Below, piece after piece: positions 16,562-23,882 of a stretch of DNA of 64,000 nucleotides. Every line of letters starts with the position of its first letter. Position 1 is the first letter of the stretch. Origin of the DNA: Bhargavaea massiliensis (GTDB lineage: Bacteria; Bacillota; Bacilli; Bacillales_A; Planococcaceae). The notes beneath the pieces are model-generated. The model saw only the letters and a program-made list of their open reading frames with translations. It did not search any database and was not told where the DNA came from. The position numbers and the translations under genes were made by a program. The DNA is taken from the NCBI RefSeq assembly GCF_018390575.1, contig NZ_JAHBCJ010000008.1:62001-126000 (forward strand), written 5' to 3'.

Positions 16562-16590
16562 TTGAAAATCCCAGCCAAAAGCGGTACAAT
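16562..16590 (+). promoter_or_regulatory. sigma-A promoter of trpP
   Basis: TTGAAA (16562-16567), a 17-base spacer, then TACAAT (16585-16590). Confidence 0.7.
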
Positions 16591-16633
16591 CGGACTACGC
16601 AACCCGCTGTCGGCCATAAGGGCACGCCGGGGG

Positions 16634-16665
16634 TAGCAAATTTAGCTTAGCTGAGGAGAGATGAG
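16634..16665 (+). promoter_or_regulatory. TRAP (MtrB) binding site over the trpP ribosome binding site
   Basis: Triplets TAG, TAG, GAG, GAG and GAG start at 16643, 16648, 16653, 16658 and 16663, each separated by exactly two bases. A further TAG lies at 16634. The ladder covers the Shine-Dalgarno sequence and stops two bases before the ATG. Tryptophan-loaded TRAP binds such (G/U)AG repeats and is known to repress translation of B. subtilis trpP (yhaG). Confidence 0.8.
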
Positions 16666-16667
16666 CA

Positions 16668-17192
16668 ATGAAAACGAAAAATCTGGTTTTGATGGCTTTA
16701 CTGATCGGGATCGGGACGGCGCTGTATCTGGTGATTCCGGGGATCAACGGGGGCATGAAGCCCGACTTCATGCTGACGATGATGTTCATCGGCATCCTGC
16801 TGTTCCGCGATATCAGGAGCGTGCTCGTCATGTCGGTATCGACCGGCATTCTGTCCGGCCTGTTCACGACATTCCCCGGCGGATTCATCCCGAACGTCAT
16901 CGACAAGACGGTGACCGGGATTGTCTTCTTCGGCGTCGTGCTTCTTCTCGGAAAGTTCGCCGATAAGCTGGCCGCGGCAACAGTTCTGGCCGCTCTCGGA
17001 ACCGTTATGTCGGGTTCGATCTTCCTGTCCGTCGCGATCTTCCTGCTCGGCGGGGATTTCCCGTTTCTGGCGCTGTTCCTGACGGTTGTCCTGCCGGCAA
17101 TTGCCATGAATGCCATCGCCTTCTTTATCATCTATCCGATCGTTCTCCGGCTCGCGCAACGCTCGAACTACACGCCTGCTGTGTCCCACTGA
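16668..17192 (+). CDS. trpP: tryptophan transporter TrpP
   Basis: A 174-aa, very hydrophobic protein with about five or six membrane segments, of the TrpP/YhaG family (similar in size and layout to ECF S-components). Conserved-looking polar stretches are 'GINGGMKPDFMLTMMFIGIL' and 'FTTFPGGFIPNVIDK'. It probably imports tryptophan. The position between hit and yhaH matches B. subtilis. The TRAP ladder in the leader supports the assignment independently of protein similarity. Confidence 0.92.
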   Translation: MKTKNLVLMALLIGIGTALYLVIPGINGGMKPDFMLTMMFIGILLFRDIRSVLVMSVSTGILSGLFTTFPGGFIPNVIDKTVTGIVFFGVVLLLGKFADKLAAATVLAALGTVMSGSIFLSVAIFLLGGDFPFLALFLTVVLPAIAMNAIAFFIIYPIVLRLAQRSNYTPAVSH

Positions 17193-17200
17193 TCGGAACA

Positions 17201-17238
17201 AACACCCCGGCCGGGATGCGGCCGGGGTGTTCGTTTGT
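17201..17238 (+). terminator. terminator of trpP
   Basis: A 12-bp stem ACACCCCGGCCG / CGGCCGGGGTGT, then TCGTTTGTTG. Confidence 0.9.
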
Positions 17239-17317
17239 TGTGCCCTCCACTCTTCGCATGTTTTAATAAAGATGCGGAAAGGAATATTGAATGATATAGA
17301 GAAGGGAGAGTGCTCTC

Positions 17318-17680
17318 ATGAAGGCATCATCATTTTTCCTCGGACTCCTAGCCGGTGCCGCCGGGAGCGCAGCAGCAGTCCTGCTGAGTGCGCCTCAGTC
17401 CGGCAAAGAGCTGCGCTATTCGGTCAAGAACTCGTCCGACAATCTGAAACCGAAAATCGAAGATGTGAAGGCAAAAACAAATGACCTGAAGGCTTCGGTC
17501 AAACATCTGGTCAATGAAGCGAAAGAACGCTTCCCGGAAGTCGCGGACGAGCTGAAAACATCGGTTGATATCTGGAATCGCGACACGGAACTAAACCGCG
17601 AAAGAATCCAGAAGCGTGTCCAGCAGATCCAGACCTCCATTGCCGAGCTGGAACAGGCGGTCAGCTCAATCAAGAAATGA
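17318..17680 (+). CDS. yhaH: YtxH/YhaH-family membrane-anchored protein
   Basis: A 120-aa protein. Residues 4-25 are one hydrophobic, glycine-rich anchor ('FFLGLLAGAAGSAAAVLLSAP'), followed by 'QSGKELR', the YtxH-domain hallmark. The rest is a charged amphipathic helix, probably coiled coil. YtxH-like proteins are often general-stress induced, but function is unknown. Start behind AGAAGGGAGAG. Upstream, GTTTTAAT...GGAATAT at about 17258-17286 loosely resembles a sigma-B promoter; the spacing is not ideal. Position between trpP and hpr matches B. subtilis yhaH. Confidence 0.88.
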   Translation: MKASSFFLGLLAGAAGSAAAVLLSAPQSGKELRYSVKNSSDNLKPKIEDVKAKTNDLKASVKHLVNEAKERFPEVADELKTSVDIWNRDTELNRERIQKRVQQIQTSIAELEQAVSSIKK

Positions 17681-17779
17681 GGCTCTGCCGATAATAATAT
17701 TCCGGCGAGCGGAGACGAATCCGCCATTTGGCCGTCTCCCCAAAAAACTGCATTCACCCGGCGGTTCCTCCGGGTCAAA

Positions 17780-17822
17780 AGGACTCCAAAAACCGGTAAA
17801 TCCGGCCGGAGTCCTTCTCTAT
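17780..17822 (+). terminator. terminator of yhaH
   Basis: Stem AAGGACTCC / GGAGTCCTT, with inner CCGG pairing, then CTCTATTG. The U-run is modest. Confidence 0.65.
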
Positions 17823-17978
17823 TGTGATTCTCTCCTTACCTTGCCCACCGTGAAACTCCCCGGGATTTCCTCTTTTGCTCTTAAAATGTGACGATTGTTA
17901 CAGAACCCCTTCTTTCCTATCTATTTTACTGATATACTATTTATAAACTATCCGAAGATTGAGAAAGAAGGTGGGAAC

Positions 17979-18593
17979 TTGGCGGAACAATCCTATACGA
18001 TGCCTGAAGCCATGTTGTATAGCCAGCGGATGGCACAGCTTTCAAAGGCACTGTGGAAAGCCGTAGAAAAAGACTGGCAACAGTGGATCAAGCCATTCGG
18101 CCTGAACATCAACGAACACCACATTCTCTGGATTGCGGCGCATCTTAAAGGCGCGACAATCTCCGAAGTTGCGAAGTTCGGCGTCATGCATGTTTCAACA
18201 GCGTTCAACTTCTCTAAAAAATTGGAGGAACGCGGATATCTGTCTTTCTCCAAGCGCGAAGATGACAAGCGCAGTACATATGTTGAAGTGACCGGGCAGG
18301 GCCATGGGCTCTTGCTCGAGATCAACAATCACTACTTTGACACAGAACACACTGTTTTGGAAGGCTCTCTTCCCGTACGGGAACTTTACGGCCGCTTCCC
18401 TGAATTTATCGAACTGATGGCGGTGATCCGCAACATCTATGGCAACGACTTCATGGATATTTTCGAACAGGGATTCAGGAACATGGAACAGCTGTACGGG
18501 AGAGAAGCTAACGATGCAGCTTTGAGCGAAAGCGCCGGCTCCCCGGATGATGCAGAAGAGCTTTCCGCAGAGGAAAAAGACGGAGTTTCCTAA
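17979..18593 (+). CDS. hpr: HTH-type transition-state regulator Hpr (ScoC)
   Basis: A MarR-family repressor of protease, sporulation and peptide-transport genes in Bacillus. Of the 204 aa, residues 20-110 are nearly superimposable on B. subtilis Hpr: '[23 protein letters not shown]', '[16 protein letters not shown]', '[27 protein letters not shown]'. The C-terminal tail is acidic. The start is a TTG with GAAGGTGGGAAC before it; the open frame extends 28 codons upstream without a better signal. An extended -10 (TGATATACT) lies near 17931-17939. Confidence 0.94.
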   Translation: MAEQSYTMPEAMLYSQRMAQLSKALWKAVEKDWQQWIKPFGLNINEHHILWIAAHLKGATISEVAKFGVMHVSTAFNFSKKLEERGYLSFSKREDDKRSTYVEVTGQGHGLLLEINNHYFDTEHTVLEGSLPVRELYGRFPEFIELMAVIRNIYGNDFMDIFEQGFRNMEQLYGREANDAALSESAGSPDDAEELSAEEKDGVS

Positions 18594-18690
18594 TCTCGTA
18601 TTTTTTCGTTTAAAACGGTTGATTTTTGTCGCGAATCGCAGTACGGTATGTATCATCCATCTTGGGAAGCCACTAAAGGAGATGCAGCTG

Positions 18691-19233
18691 ATGCGATGCT
18701 GGAAGACCATCAATGTGAAGAAGCACTACGGACTCAGCCGTTTGTTCCTGCTTTCTTCCATCCTGATGATTGCCGTCTTCATTGTTTCATATATCGGGTT
18801 TGAACTGACAAGGGAAAGCGGAAAAACAGATGCGTTTTTCGCACTGTTTCTAGTCGCGGTGGTCCTGCTTTATCCTGTACACAAAGCGCTGCACTTTGCG
18901 GTCCTGTGGAAATACCGCAAACGGATCACGCTTGTCGTCAACCGGGACTGGGCGTTTTTCCCGCTCTTCCTGCTGCGCATTTGCGAACCGATCCCGAAAA
19001 AGCGGTTTGCCGTCTCGCTCGTAGCACCGTTTTTTATCCTTAATCCGCTGTTTGTTACTGGTGGAATCCTGTTCCCGGTATTCTCGCATTATTTCACGGC
19101 GCTGCTCGCTTTTCACTGCGGCATCTGCCTGATCGACTTTGTCTATGTCAAGAACCTCTCCCGTTCGCCTAAATCATCCTACATCGAGGAAAATGACGAT
19201 GGTTACGAAATTTTGGTTCCATTGCCAGAATGA
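18691..19233 (+). CDS. DUF3267-type membrane protein
   Basis: A 180-aa protein with about four membrane segments. The 'HKALHFAVLWKY' stretch contains the His motif reminiscent of DUF3267 proteins, a family sometimes compared with membrane metalloproteases; I see no full HExxH. I set the start at 18691 (MRCWKTINVKKHYG), eight bases from AAAGGAG; ATG codons slightly upstream are too close to it. It lies about 100 bases after hpr and may be co-transcribed with it. Function unknown. Confidence 0.7.
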   Translation: MRCWKTINVKKHYGLSRLFLLSSILMIAVFIVSYIGFELTRESGKTDAFFALFLVAVVLLYPVHKALHFAVLWKYRKRITLVVNRDWAFFPLFLLRICEPIPKKRFAVSLVAPFFILNPLFVTGGILFPVFSHYFTALLAFHCGICLIDFVYVKNLSRSPKSSYIEENDDGYEILVPLPE

Positions 19234-19299
19234 GCAGTTTTATTTTCGCTCTTCTTCTGTTATGCTAAGTCAATAGTCATGTAGAAAGGGGGAAATGGA

Positions 19300-19488
19300 A
19301 TGATCATTCTTGTCACTGTGCTGTTTTCGATCTTCTATCTGTTCCAGATCAACAAGATGACCTATGCCCTCTGTGAAGTCAGGGAAATCCCCGAGGAAAA
19401 GCAACCGAAAATTTATCAGACGGTTAACATCCTCATTACCATTTTAATCATCTCGTTTTTTGTCGAGATTATGACTGCTATCTCCTAA
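19300..19488 (+). CDS. small two-helix membrane protein, 62 aa
   Basis: Unrecognised. Two hydrophobic segments (about 2-20 and 42-60) are joined by a charged loop 'REIPEEKQPKIYQ'. The ATG follows AGAAAGGGGGAAATGGA, a good ribosome binding site. A strong terminator follows, so this ends the hpr-side cluster. Confidence 0.65.
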   Translation: MIILVTVLFSIFYLFQINKMTYALCEVREIPEEKQPKIYQTVNILITILIISFFVEIMTAIS

Positions 19489-19498
19489 TATAAATAAT

Positions 19499-19540
19499 AA
19501 ACGTCCATCCGCCCGGCTTTCCGGGGGATGGACGTTTTTC
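19499..19540 (+). terminator. intrinsic terminator
   Basis: Stem AACGTCCATCC / GATGGACGTT with an inner CCCGG/CCGGG stem, then TTTTTC. Confidence 0.88.
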
Positions 19541-19597
19541 ATTCGACGGTAGGACGGTATTTTGTGCCGGCATCTCCTTTAGTACACCGGACAATCT

Positions 19598-19668
19598 GCC
19601 GGCCATACCGGTCCTTTCCCTTCGCTGCTGTTATACAGGCGGCGCGGCCGAAGGGGGATCATGCCGGC
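19598..19668. other. long imperfect inverted repeat 3' of the yjcZ-like gene
   Basis: GCCGGCCAT (19598) pairs with ATGCCGGC (19661), and CCCTTCG (19618) with CGAAGGG (19649). There is no U-run on either strand. It may be a structured RNA 3' end or a decayed small element. Confidence 0.4.
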
Positions 19669-19681
19669 CGGCCCTCACTCA

Positions 19682-19774
19682 TCAGTAGACGTACGCTGCC
19701 CCGACGATGATCAGCAGGATGAAAAGGACGACGATCAAGGCGAAGCCGCCGCCGTAGTTGAAACCTCCGCTCAT
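19682..19774 (-). CDS. YjcZ-family sporulation mini-protein
   Basis: A 30-aa protein beginning [21 protein letters not shown] and ending VGAAYVY. A short Gly/Tyr-rich head followed by one hydrophobic helix is the YjcZ/YtzN-type layout, annotated as a sporulation or spore-envelope protein family. The ATG has GGGAGGTGATCAC before it. It is divergent from prsA. Confidence 0.85.
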   Translation of the reverse strand: MSGGFNYGGGFALIVVLFILLIIVGAAYVY

Positions 19775-19911
19775 GTGATCACCTCCCTTCTCTCCCGTAT
19801 CGTATGCGCGGGAGGAAGGGGTCTGTGGGCATTTGCCGGGAACCTTTTTGTAGACGGAGCGTTTTTATGATATATTTACTTTTGTTTACACAACCAGAAG
19901 GGGAGTTTAAA

Positions 19912-20814
19912 ATGAAGAAATCTGTAATCGCGGCCACTTTCGCCGCATCGGTGCTTGCCCTCTCCGCCTGCAGCAACAACGCAGGAGAAGACGTGCTCGT
20001 TACGTCCAAAGTGGGCGACATCACACAGCAGGATCTGTATGAGGAAATGAAGACAACTGTCGGCGAGCAAGCGCTCCAGCTGATGGTCATTGAAAAGGTA
20101 CTCGACGATAAATACGATGTTGACCAGAAAGAAATCGACAAGCAATTTAACGATATGAAAGAACAGGCCGGCGACGGCTTTGACTCCTTCCTGGCCCAGC
20201 AAGGGTACACGGAAGAAAGCTACAAAGACATGATCAAGCTCAATCTGCTTCAGGAAAAGGCGCTGACAGACGGCGTTGAAGTGACCGATGAAGAAGTCGA
20301 CCAGTACATCGACCGCATGGGCACTGAGCTGAATGCCCGCCACATCCTCGTCGACGATGAAGAAACAGCAAAAGAAGTCAAGGCCAAGCTGGATGAGGGC
20401 GGAGACTTTGCCGAGCTGGCGAAGGAATACTCTACAGAGCCGGCTGCTCAGGAATCCGGCGGCGATCTCGGCTGGTTCGGTCCTGACAAAATGGTCGCCG
20501 ATTTCACAGATGCAGCTTATAGCCTTAAAGTCGATGAGATCAGCGACCCGGTCAAGTCCGACTTCGGCTACCACATTATTCAGGTGACCGATACACGCAA
20601 AGCGGAAGATGCCGAGAAGAAAGAAGACATCACCGACGAGCGCCGCGCCGAAATCAAGGACGAGCTGATCCAGAAAAAGGCCGATCCGAACGCACTGATG
20701 GACAAGCTGTCCAAGATGCTCAAAGATGCTGACATCAAAATTAAAGATGAAGATCTGAAAGATGCGCTTGACCAGTTCTACGGTCCGGCAGCAGATTCCG
20801 AAGAGAAAAAATAA
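19912..20814 (+). CDS. prsA: foldase lipoprotein PrsA (parvulin-type PPIase)
   Basis: Extracytoplasmic folding factor for secreted proteins, anchored as a lipoprotein. The 300-aa precursor has a signal peptide with lipobox 'LSAC' (Cys at about residue 20). The parvulin domain spans about 143-230: '[19 protein letters not shown]', '[11 protein letters not shown]', '[16 protein letters not shown]' and '[12 protein letters not shown]'. An N-terminal SurA-like region precedes it and a charged tail follows. Start behind AAGGGGAG; it lies between hpr and yhaM as in B. subtilis, where Hpr represses other secretion-linked genes. Confidence 0.96.
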   Translation: MKKSVIAATFAASVLALSACSNNAGEDVLVTSKVGDITQQDLYEEMKTTVGEQALQLMVIEKVLDDKYDVDQKEIDKQFNDMKEQAGDGFDSFLAQQGYTEESYKDMIKLNLLQEKALTDGVEVTDEEVDQYIDRMGTELNARHILVDDEETAKEVKAKLDEGGDFAELAKEYSTEPAAQESGGDLGWFGPDKMVADFTDAAYSLKVDEISDPVKSDFGYHIIQVTDTRKAEDAEKKEDITDERRAEIKDELIQKKADPNALMDKLSKMLKDADIKIKDEDLKDALDQFYGPAADSEEKK

Positions 20815-20822
20815 TGGATAAA

Positions 20823-20858
20823 GAACCGGCAACCAATACGGATGCCGGTTCATTTTTG
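20823..20858 (+). terminator. terminator of prsA
   Basis: Stem GAACCGGCA / TGCCGGTTC then ATTTTTG. Confidence 0.88.
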
Positions 20859-20894
20859 TTATAATGGTTGAAATTCATCCGGGGAGGGATGGCC

Positions 20895-21371
20895 ATGATC
20901 CGCAAAATGGAGCAACAAGACATCACTGCGGTCCGACAGGTTGCCATTGAAAGCTGGCATGACACGTATGAAGGCATCATTCCACAGGAAATCCGGGGGC
21001 GTTTCCTGGAAGCGGCTTATAGCCCGGCTTCCTTGCAGAGACGGCTGGAGCAATCCACTCTCTATGTAGCCGAACAAAACGGTGCCGTTGTCGGCTTCGC
21101 CAACTTCTTCCTCTTGCCGGAACCAGGTGACGCCGAGCTCTCGGCAATCTACCTTCTTCCCGCCTGCCAGGGACAAAAAATTGGGACCGCCCTGCTTGAA
21201 AGCGGTATGGCCGACCTGACGGAAACCGAGCGCCTGTACATCACAGTGGAGCGGGACAACGGGAACGCAAGACGGTTCTATGAAGCGCGGGGCTTTAGCA
21301 CTGTCGCTGAATTCGAAGAAGACTTTGGCGGACACATCCTGAACAGTGTACGGATGATGCGCCCTCTCTGA
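20895..21371 (+). CDS. GNAT-family N-acetyltransferase
   Basis: A 158-aa acetyltransferase. The acetyl-CoA loop is 'LLPACQGQKIGTALLE' (about residues 93-108) and the C-terminal 'ERDNGNARRFYEARGF' is the common GNAT ending motif. Start at 20895 with GGAGGG seven bases upstream. Acceptor unknown. A TATAAT at 20859 may serve its own promoter within the prsA terminator region. Confidence 0.88.
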   Translation: MIRKMEQQDITAVRQVAIESWHDTYEGIIPQEIRGRFLEAAYSPASLQRRLEQSTLYVAEQNGAVVGFANFFLLPEPGDAELSAIYLLPACQGQKIGTALLESGMADLTETERLYITVERDNGNARRFYEARGFSTVAEFEEDFGGHILNSVRMMRPL

Positions 21372-21382
21372 TAAACATCCTC

Positions 21383-21415
21383 TGCCCCGGACAAATAGCG
21401 CCGGGGCATATTTGG
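21383..21415 (+). terminator. terminator of the acetyltransferase gene
   Basis: Stem TGCCCCGG / CCGGGGCA then TATTTG. Confidence 0.7.
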
Positions 21416-21489
21416 TGTGGATGCATTGGCGCAGCATGCAGGATGGATTCCCATAGGATTGGGGATATTTATTGAAAAGAAGGTGCGAT

Positions 21490-21678
21490 ATGAACCACGA
21501 TCTAACTGAACTCGAGGTCGAACATCTGCGGAGTCTGATCGGCGGTCATGGCAACGTCTCCAAAAAATTGGAGGATTATGCTCAGCGCTGCTCAGATCCT
21601 GAGCTGAATACCATTTTCGAACGGGACGCCCAGGCCCCCAAGCAAGCGCAACAGGAGCTCTTGTCCTATTTGAATTAA
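21490..21678 (+). CDS. YraG-like spore coat protein
   Basis: A 62-aa protein, 'MNHDLTELEVEHLRSLIGGHGNV', resembling the CotF N-terminal-like YraG group: an all-helical, acidic small protein. Start behind AAGAAGGTGCGAT. It lies 11 bases before a second coat-like gene, as yraG-yraF-type pairs do in B. subtilis. Assignment is by recognised sequence resemblance and pairing. Confidence 0.75.
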   Translation: MNHDLTELEVEHLRSLIGGHGNVSKKLEDYAQRCSDPELNTIFERDAQAPKQAQQELLSYLN

Positions 21679-21689
21679 GGAGGATGTGC

Positions 21690-21953
21690 ATGTTCCAGGA
21701 TAAAGAAATGGTTAATGACTATCTCGCTGGCTTAAATGCAAGCCTGGCCGGCTATGCCAACATCATTGCACAGACGAACAACTCAGAACTCAGGCAGACA
21801 TTGATCCAGTTGAGGAACCAGGATGAGTCGCGTCAGCGGACACTCTACAGCTATGCCCTCCAGAAAGGGTACTACAAACCCGCCGCACCCGCCTCAAAAG
21901 AAGTGTTTCAGCAGTTGCGGACCCAATTGATGGCCGAACAGCAGCAAAATTGA
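21690..21953 (+). CDS. YraF/CotF-domain spore coat protein
   Basis: An 87-aa helical protein starting MFQDKEMVNDYLAGLNASL, with 'RQTLIQLRNQDESRQRTLYSYALQKGYYKPAA', the coat-F-like pattern. The start at 21690 follows AAGGAGGATGTGC; an ATG six bases earlier sits directly on the Shine-Dalgarno. It forms a two-gene unit with 21490-21678 and should be made late in the mother cell. Confidence 0.82.
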   Translation: MFQDKEMVNDYLAGLNASLAGYANIIAQTNNSELRQTLIQLRNQDESRQRTLYSYALQKGYYKPAAPASKEVFQQLRTQLMAEQQQN

Positions 21954-21964
21954 CTTTACCCAGA

Positions 21965-21989
21965 GCCGGACATTCTGTTCGGCTTTTTG
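21965..21989 (+). terminator. terminator of the coat-protein pair
   Basis: Stem AGCCGGACA / TGTTCGGCT, loop TTC, then TTTTTG. Confidence 0.8.
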
Positions 21990-22056
21990 CATTCAAGAAC
22001 GATTTAGATTCCTTGGCATATGATGGTCCCAAGTCTGTTTGAAGGGATTGGAATAT

Positions 22057-22866
22057 GTGTACAGTCAGCATTACGGATATCATCCTCCCCCTTTTCCGGG
22101 TTATTATGCCGGGACCCCGTACTATTGGTCCTACACCGCAGGAACTCCTTATGCCTACCCGCCAGCACATGACCCGGTAAATCAGGGGATGTCCGCACAA
22201 ATACTGAGAGATTACGGACCCGACCCGTTTACCATCAATATCAACCGGGCAGCCAGGCTTAACCAAAATTACCGGACTGCATTATGGACCGGTCCTCATT
22301 TGCAGGTCACCTTAATGTCCCTGAATCCTGGCGAGGACATCGGCTTGGAGATCCATCCCGACGATGATCAGTTTTTACGGATTGAACAAGGTCAGGGAAT
22401 GGTCCAGATGGGCAAAAGGAAAGACCGGTTAGACGATGTACGACATGTCCGTGAAGACTCAGCAATCATGGTTCCAGCCGGCACCTGGCATAATCTGACC
22501 AACACCGGCACGATTCCGCTAAAACTCTATTCCATTTATGCTCCACCCCACCACCCGTTCAACACGGTACATCCTACAAAAGCAGACGCGATGGCTGCAG
22601 AAAACAGTAAGTCTCCCAGCGCAGGAACTAGCGTCACGATAGACGGAAAAACTCCCGATGAATGGGTCAGGCACACGGAGTATTTAGTGAATGAAGGGCT
22701 GAACGACGTCAGAAGAGGGATCAACTCAACGCATATCCTCCAGGAGTTCATCCTCATGGGGGTTCTTGTAGGCAAAGGGTATTCCCCTGAAGAAGCGTAT
22801 GAGACAGTGGAGGAATGGGAACGGACAGGTGTTTCAAAACTGCTTCAGCAAAGCAAAAACATGTAG
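22057..22866 (+). CDS. cupin-domain protein with Pro/Tyr-rich N-terminus
   Basis: A 269-aa protein. The first 40 residues are rich in Tyr, Pro and Gly ('HYGYHPPPFPGYYAG'), as in spore coat or exosporium proteins. Residues about 85-165 form a cupin barrel like mannose-6-phosphate isomerases: 'LNPGEDIGLEIHPDDDQFLRIEQGQG', then 'VPAGTWHNLTNTG'. The C-terminal 100 residues are helical. The GTG at 22057 is my choice; TTG codons upstream are possible. It lies directly after two coat-protein genes and is likely a spore-surface protein, which is inference. Confidence 0.7.
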   Translation: MYSQHYGYHPPPFPGYYAGTPYYWSYTAGTPYAYPPAHDPVNQGMSAQILRDYGPDPFTININRAARLNQNYRTALWTGPHLQVTLMSLNPGEDIGLEIHPDDDQFLRIEQGQGMVQMGKRKDRLDDVRHVREDSAIMVPAGTWHNLTNTGTIPLKLYSIYAPPHHPFNTVHPTKADAMAAENSKSPSAGTSVTIDGKTPDEWVRHTEYLVNEGLNDVRRGINSTHILQEFILMGVLVGKGYSPEEAYETVEEWERTGVSKLLQQSKNM

Positions 22867-22874
22867 CGTCATCT

Positions 22875-22907
22875 AAAAGAGCCCGACTCATCGAGTCGGG
22901 CTCTTTT
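22875..22907. terminator. bidirectional terminator between cupin gene and yhaM
   Basis: A 15-bp perfect stem AAAAGAGCCCGACTC / GAGTCGGGCTCTTTT. Confidence 0.93.
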
Positions 22908-22922
22908 GATATAAGGCCATGC

Positions 22923-23882
22923 TCATTCGAACGTCGGCTTGTAGAACTGGCGGTTATCCAGCGGGAACAGCCGCTCCGTGAATTCACCTGGCTCTGCCTT
23001 CGACAGTGCCCGGTTAAGCATGTTCATCTTGGCGTCGATATTGTCGATGTAATGGAGGATTTCAGCTTCTTTCAGCATCGGGCGCTTCGGGCTGCCCCAT
23101 TCTTCCTTGCCATGGTGGCTCAACACCATATGCTGCAGGAGTACGACTTCCTCTCCTTCGATGCCGAGCTCTTTTGCGGCCATGGCGATTTCGTTGACCA
23201 TGATCGTGATATGTCCAAGGAGATTGCCCGTTGGCGTATAAACGGTGCCGACCGGGCCGGACAGTTCCACGACCTTGCCGACATCATGGAGGATGATCCC
23301 CGCATACAGAAGGTCCTTGTTCAGGGTAGGATACAGTTCGGCGATCGCCTTGCCGAGGCGCAGCATCGAGACGACATGGTCGAGCAGGCCTGATACGTAG
23401 TCGTGGTGATTTTTCGTTGCCGCAGGGTAGACGAGGAACGCCTCCCGATGCTGCTTCAGCAAATGCCTGGTGATGCGCTGGATGTTCGGGTTAGTAATCT
23501 CGAAGATATAGGGAGACAGTTCTTCATAAAGTTCCTCTTTTGACTTCTCGGCGCTCGGCACAAGGTCGGAAATCTGGATCGGCTCATCCGGCTTGGCAGG
23601 ACGGATGCTTTTGATGCGGAGCTGGTTTCTGCCCCGGTATTCATGGACATCGCCGCCGACTCGCACAATCGATGCCGGCTGGAACATCTTCTCGTGCTCC
23701 TCTTTCGCATCCCACAGCTTTGCTTCGATATCCCCCGTTTTGTCTTGCAGGATAAGCGTCATAAATGGGCTTCCCGTCGTCGTGATACCCTTGGTCGCCT
23801 GCTTGATGAGCATGAACAGATCGACACGCTCGCCTGTTTTATAGGTTCCGATTCCTTTGGTTTCGGTTCCGATTCCTTTCAT
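22923..23882 (-). CDS. yhaM: 3'-5' exoribonuclease YhaM
   Basis: A 319-aa nuclease that degrades RNA (and ssDNA) from the 3' end. An N-terminal OB-fold ('[23 protein letters not shown]') is followed by an HD domain with '[16 protein letters not shown]' and 'GIILHDVGK'. The start overlaps the end of yhaN by four bases (ATGA), with GGGGAG upstream. The N-terminus contains a 21-bp tandem duplication giving [14 protein letters not shown]. Last gene of yhaO-yhaN-yhaM, the order seen in B. subtilis. Confidence 0.96.
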   Translation of the reverse strand: MKGIGTETKGIGTYKTGERVDLFMLIKQATKGITTTGSPFMTLILQDKTGDIEAKLWDAKEEHEKMFQPASIVRVGGDVHEYRGRNQLRIKSIRPAKPDEPIQISDLVPSAEKSKEELYEELSPYIFEITNPNIQRITRHLLKQHREAFLVYPAATKNHHDYVSGLLDHVVSMLRLGKAIAELYPTLNKDLLYAGIILHDVGKVVELSGPVGTVYTPTGNLLGHITIMVNEIAMAAKELGIEGEEVVLLQHMVLSHHGKEEWGSPKRPMLKEAEILHYIDNIDAKMNMLNRALSKAEPGEFTERLFPLDNRQFYKPTFE

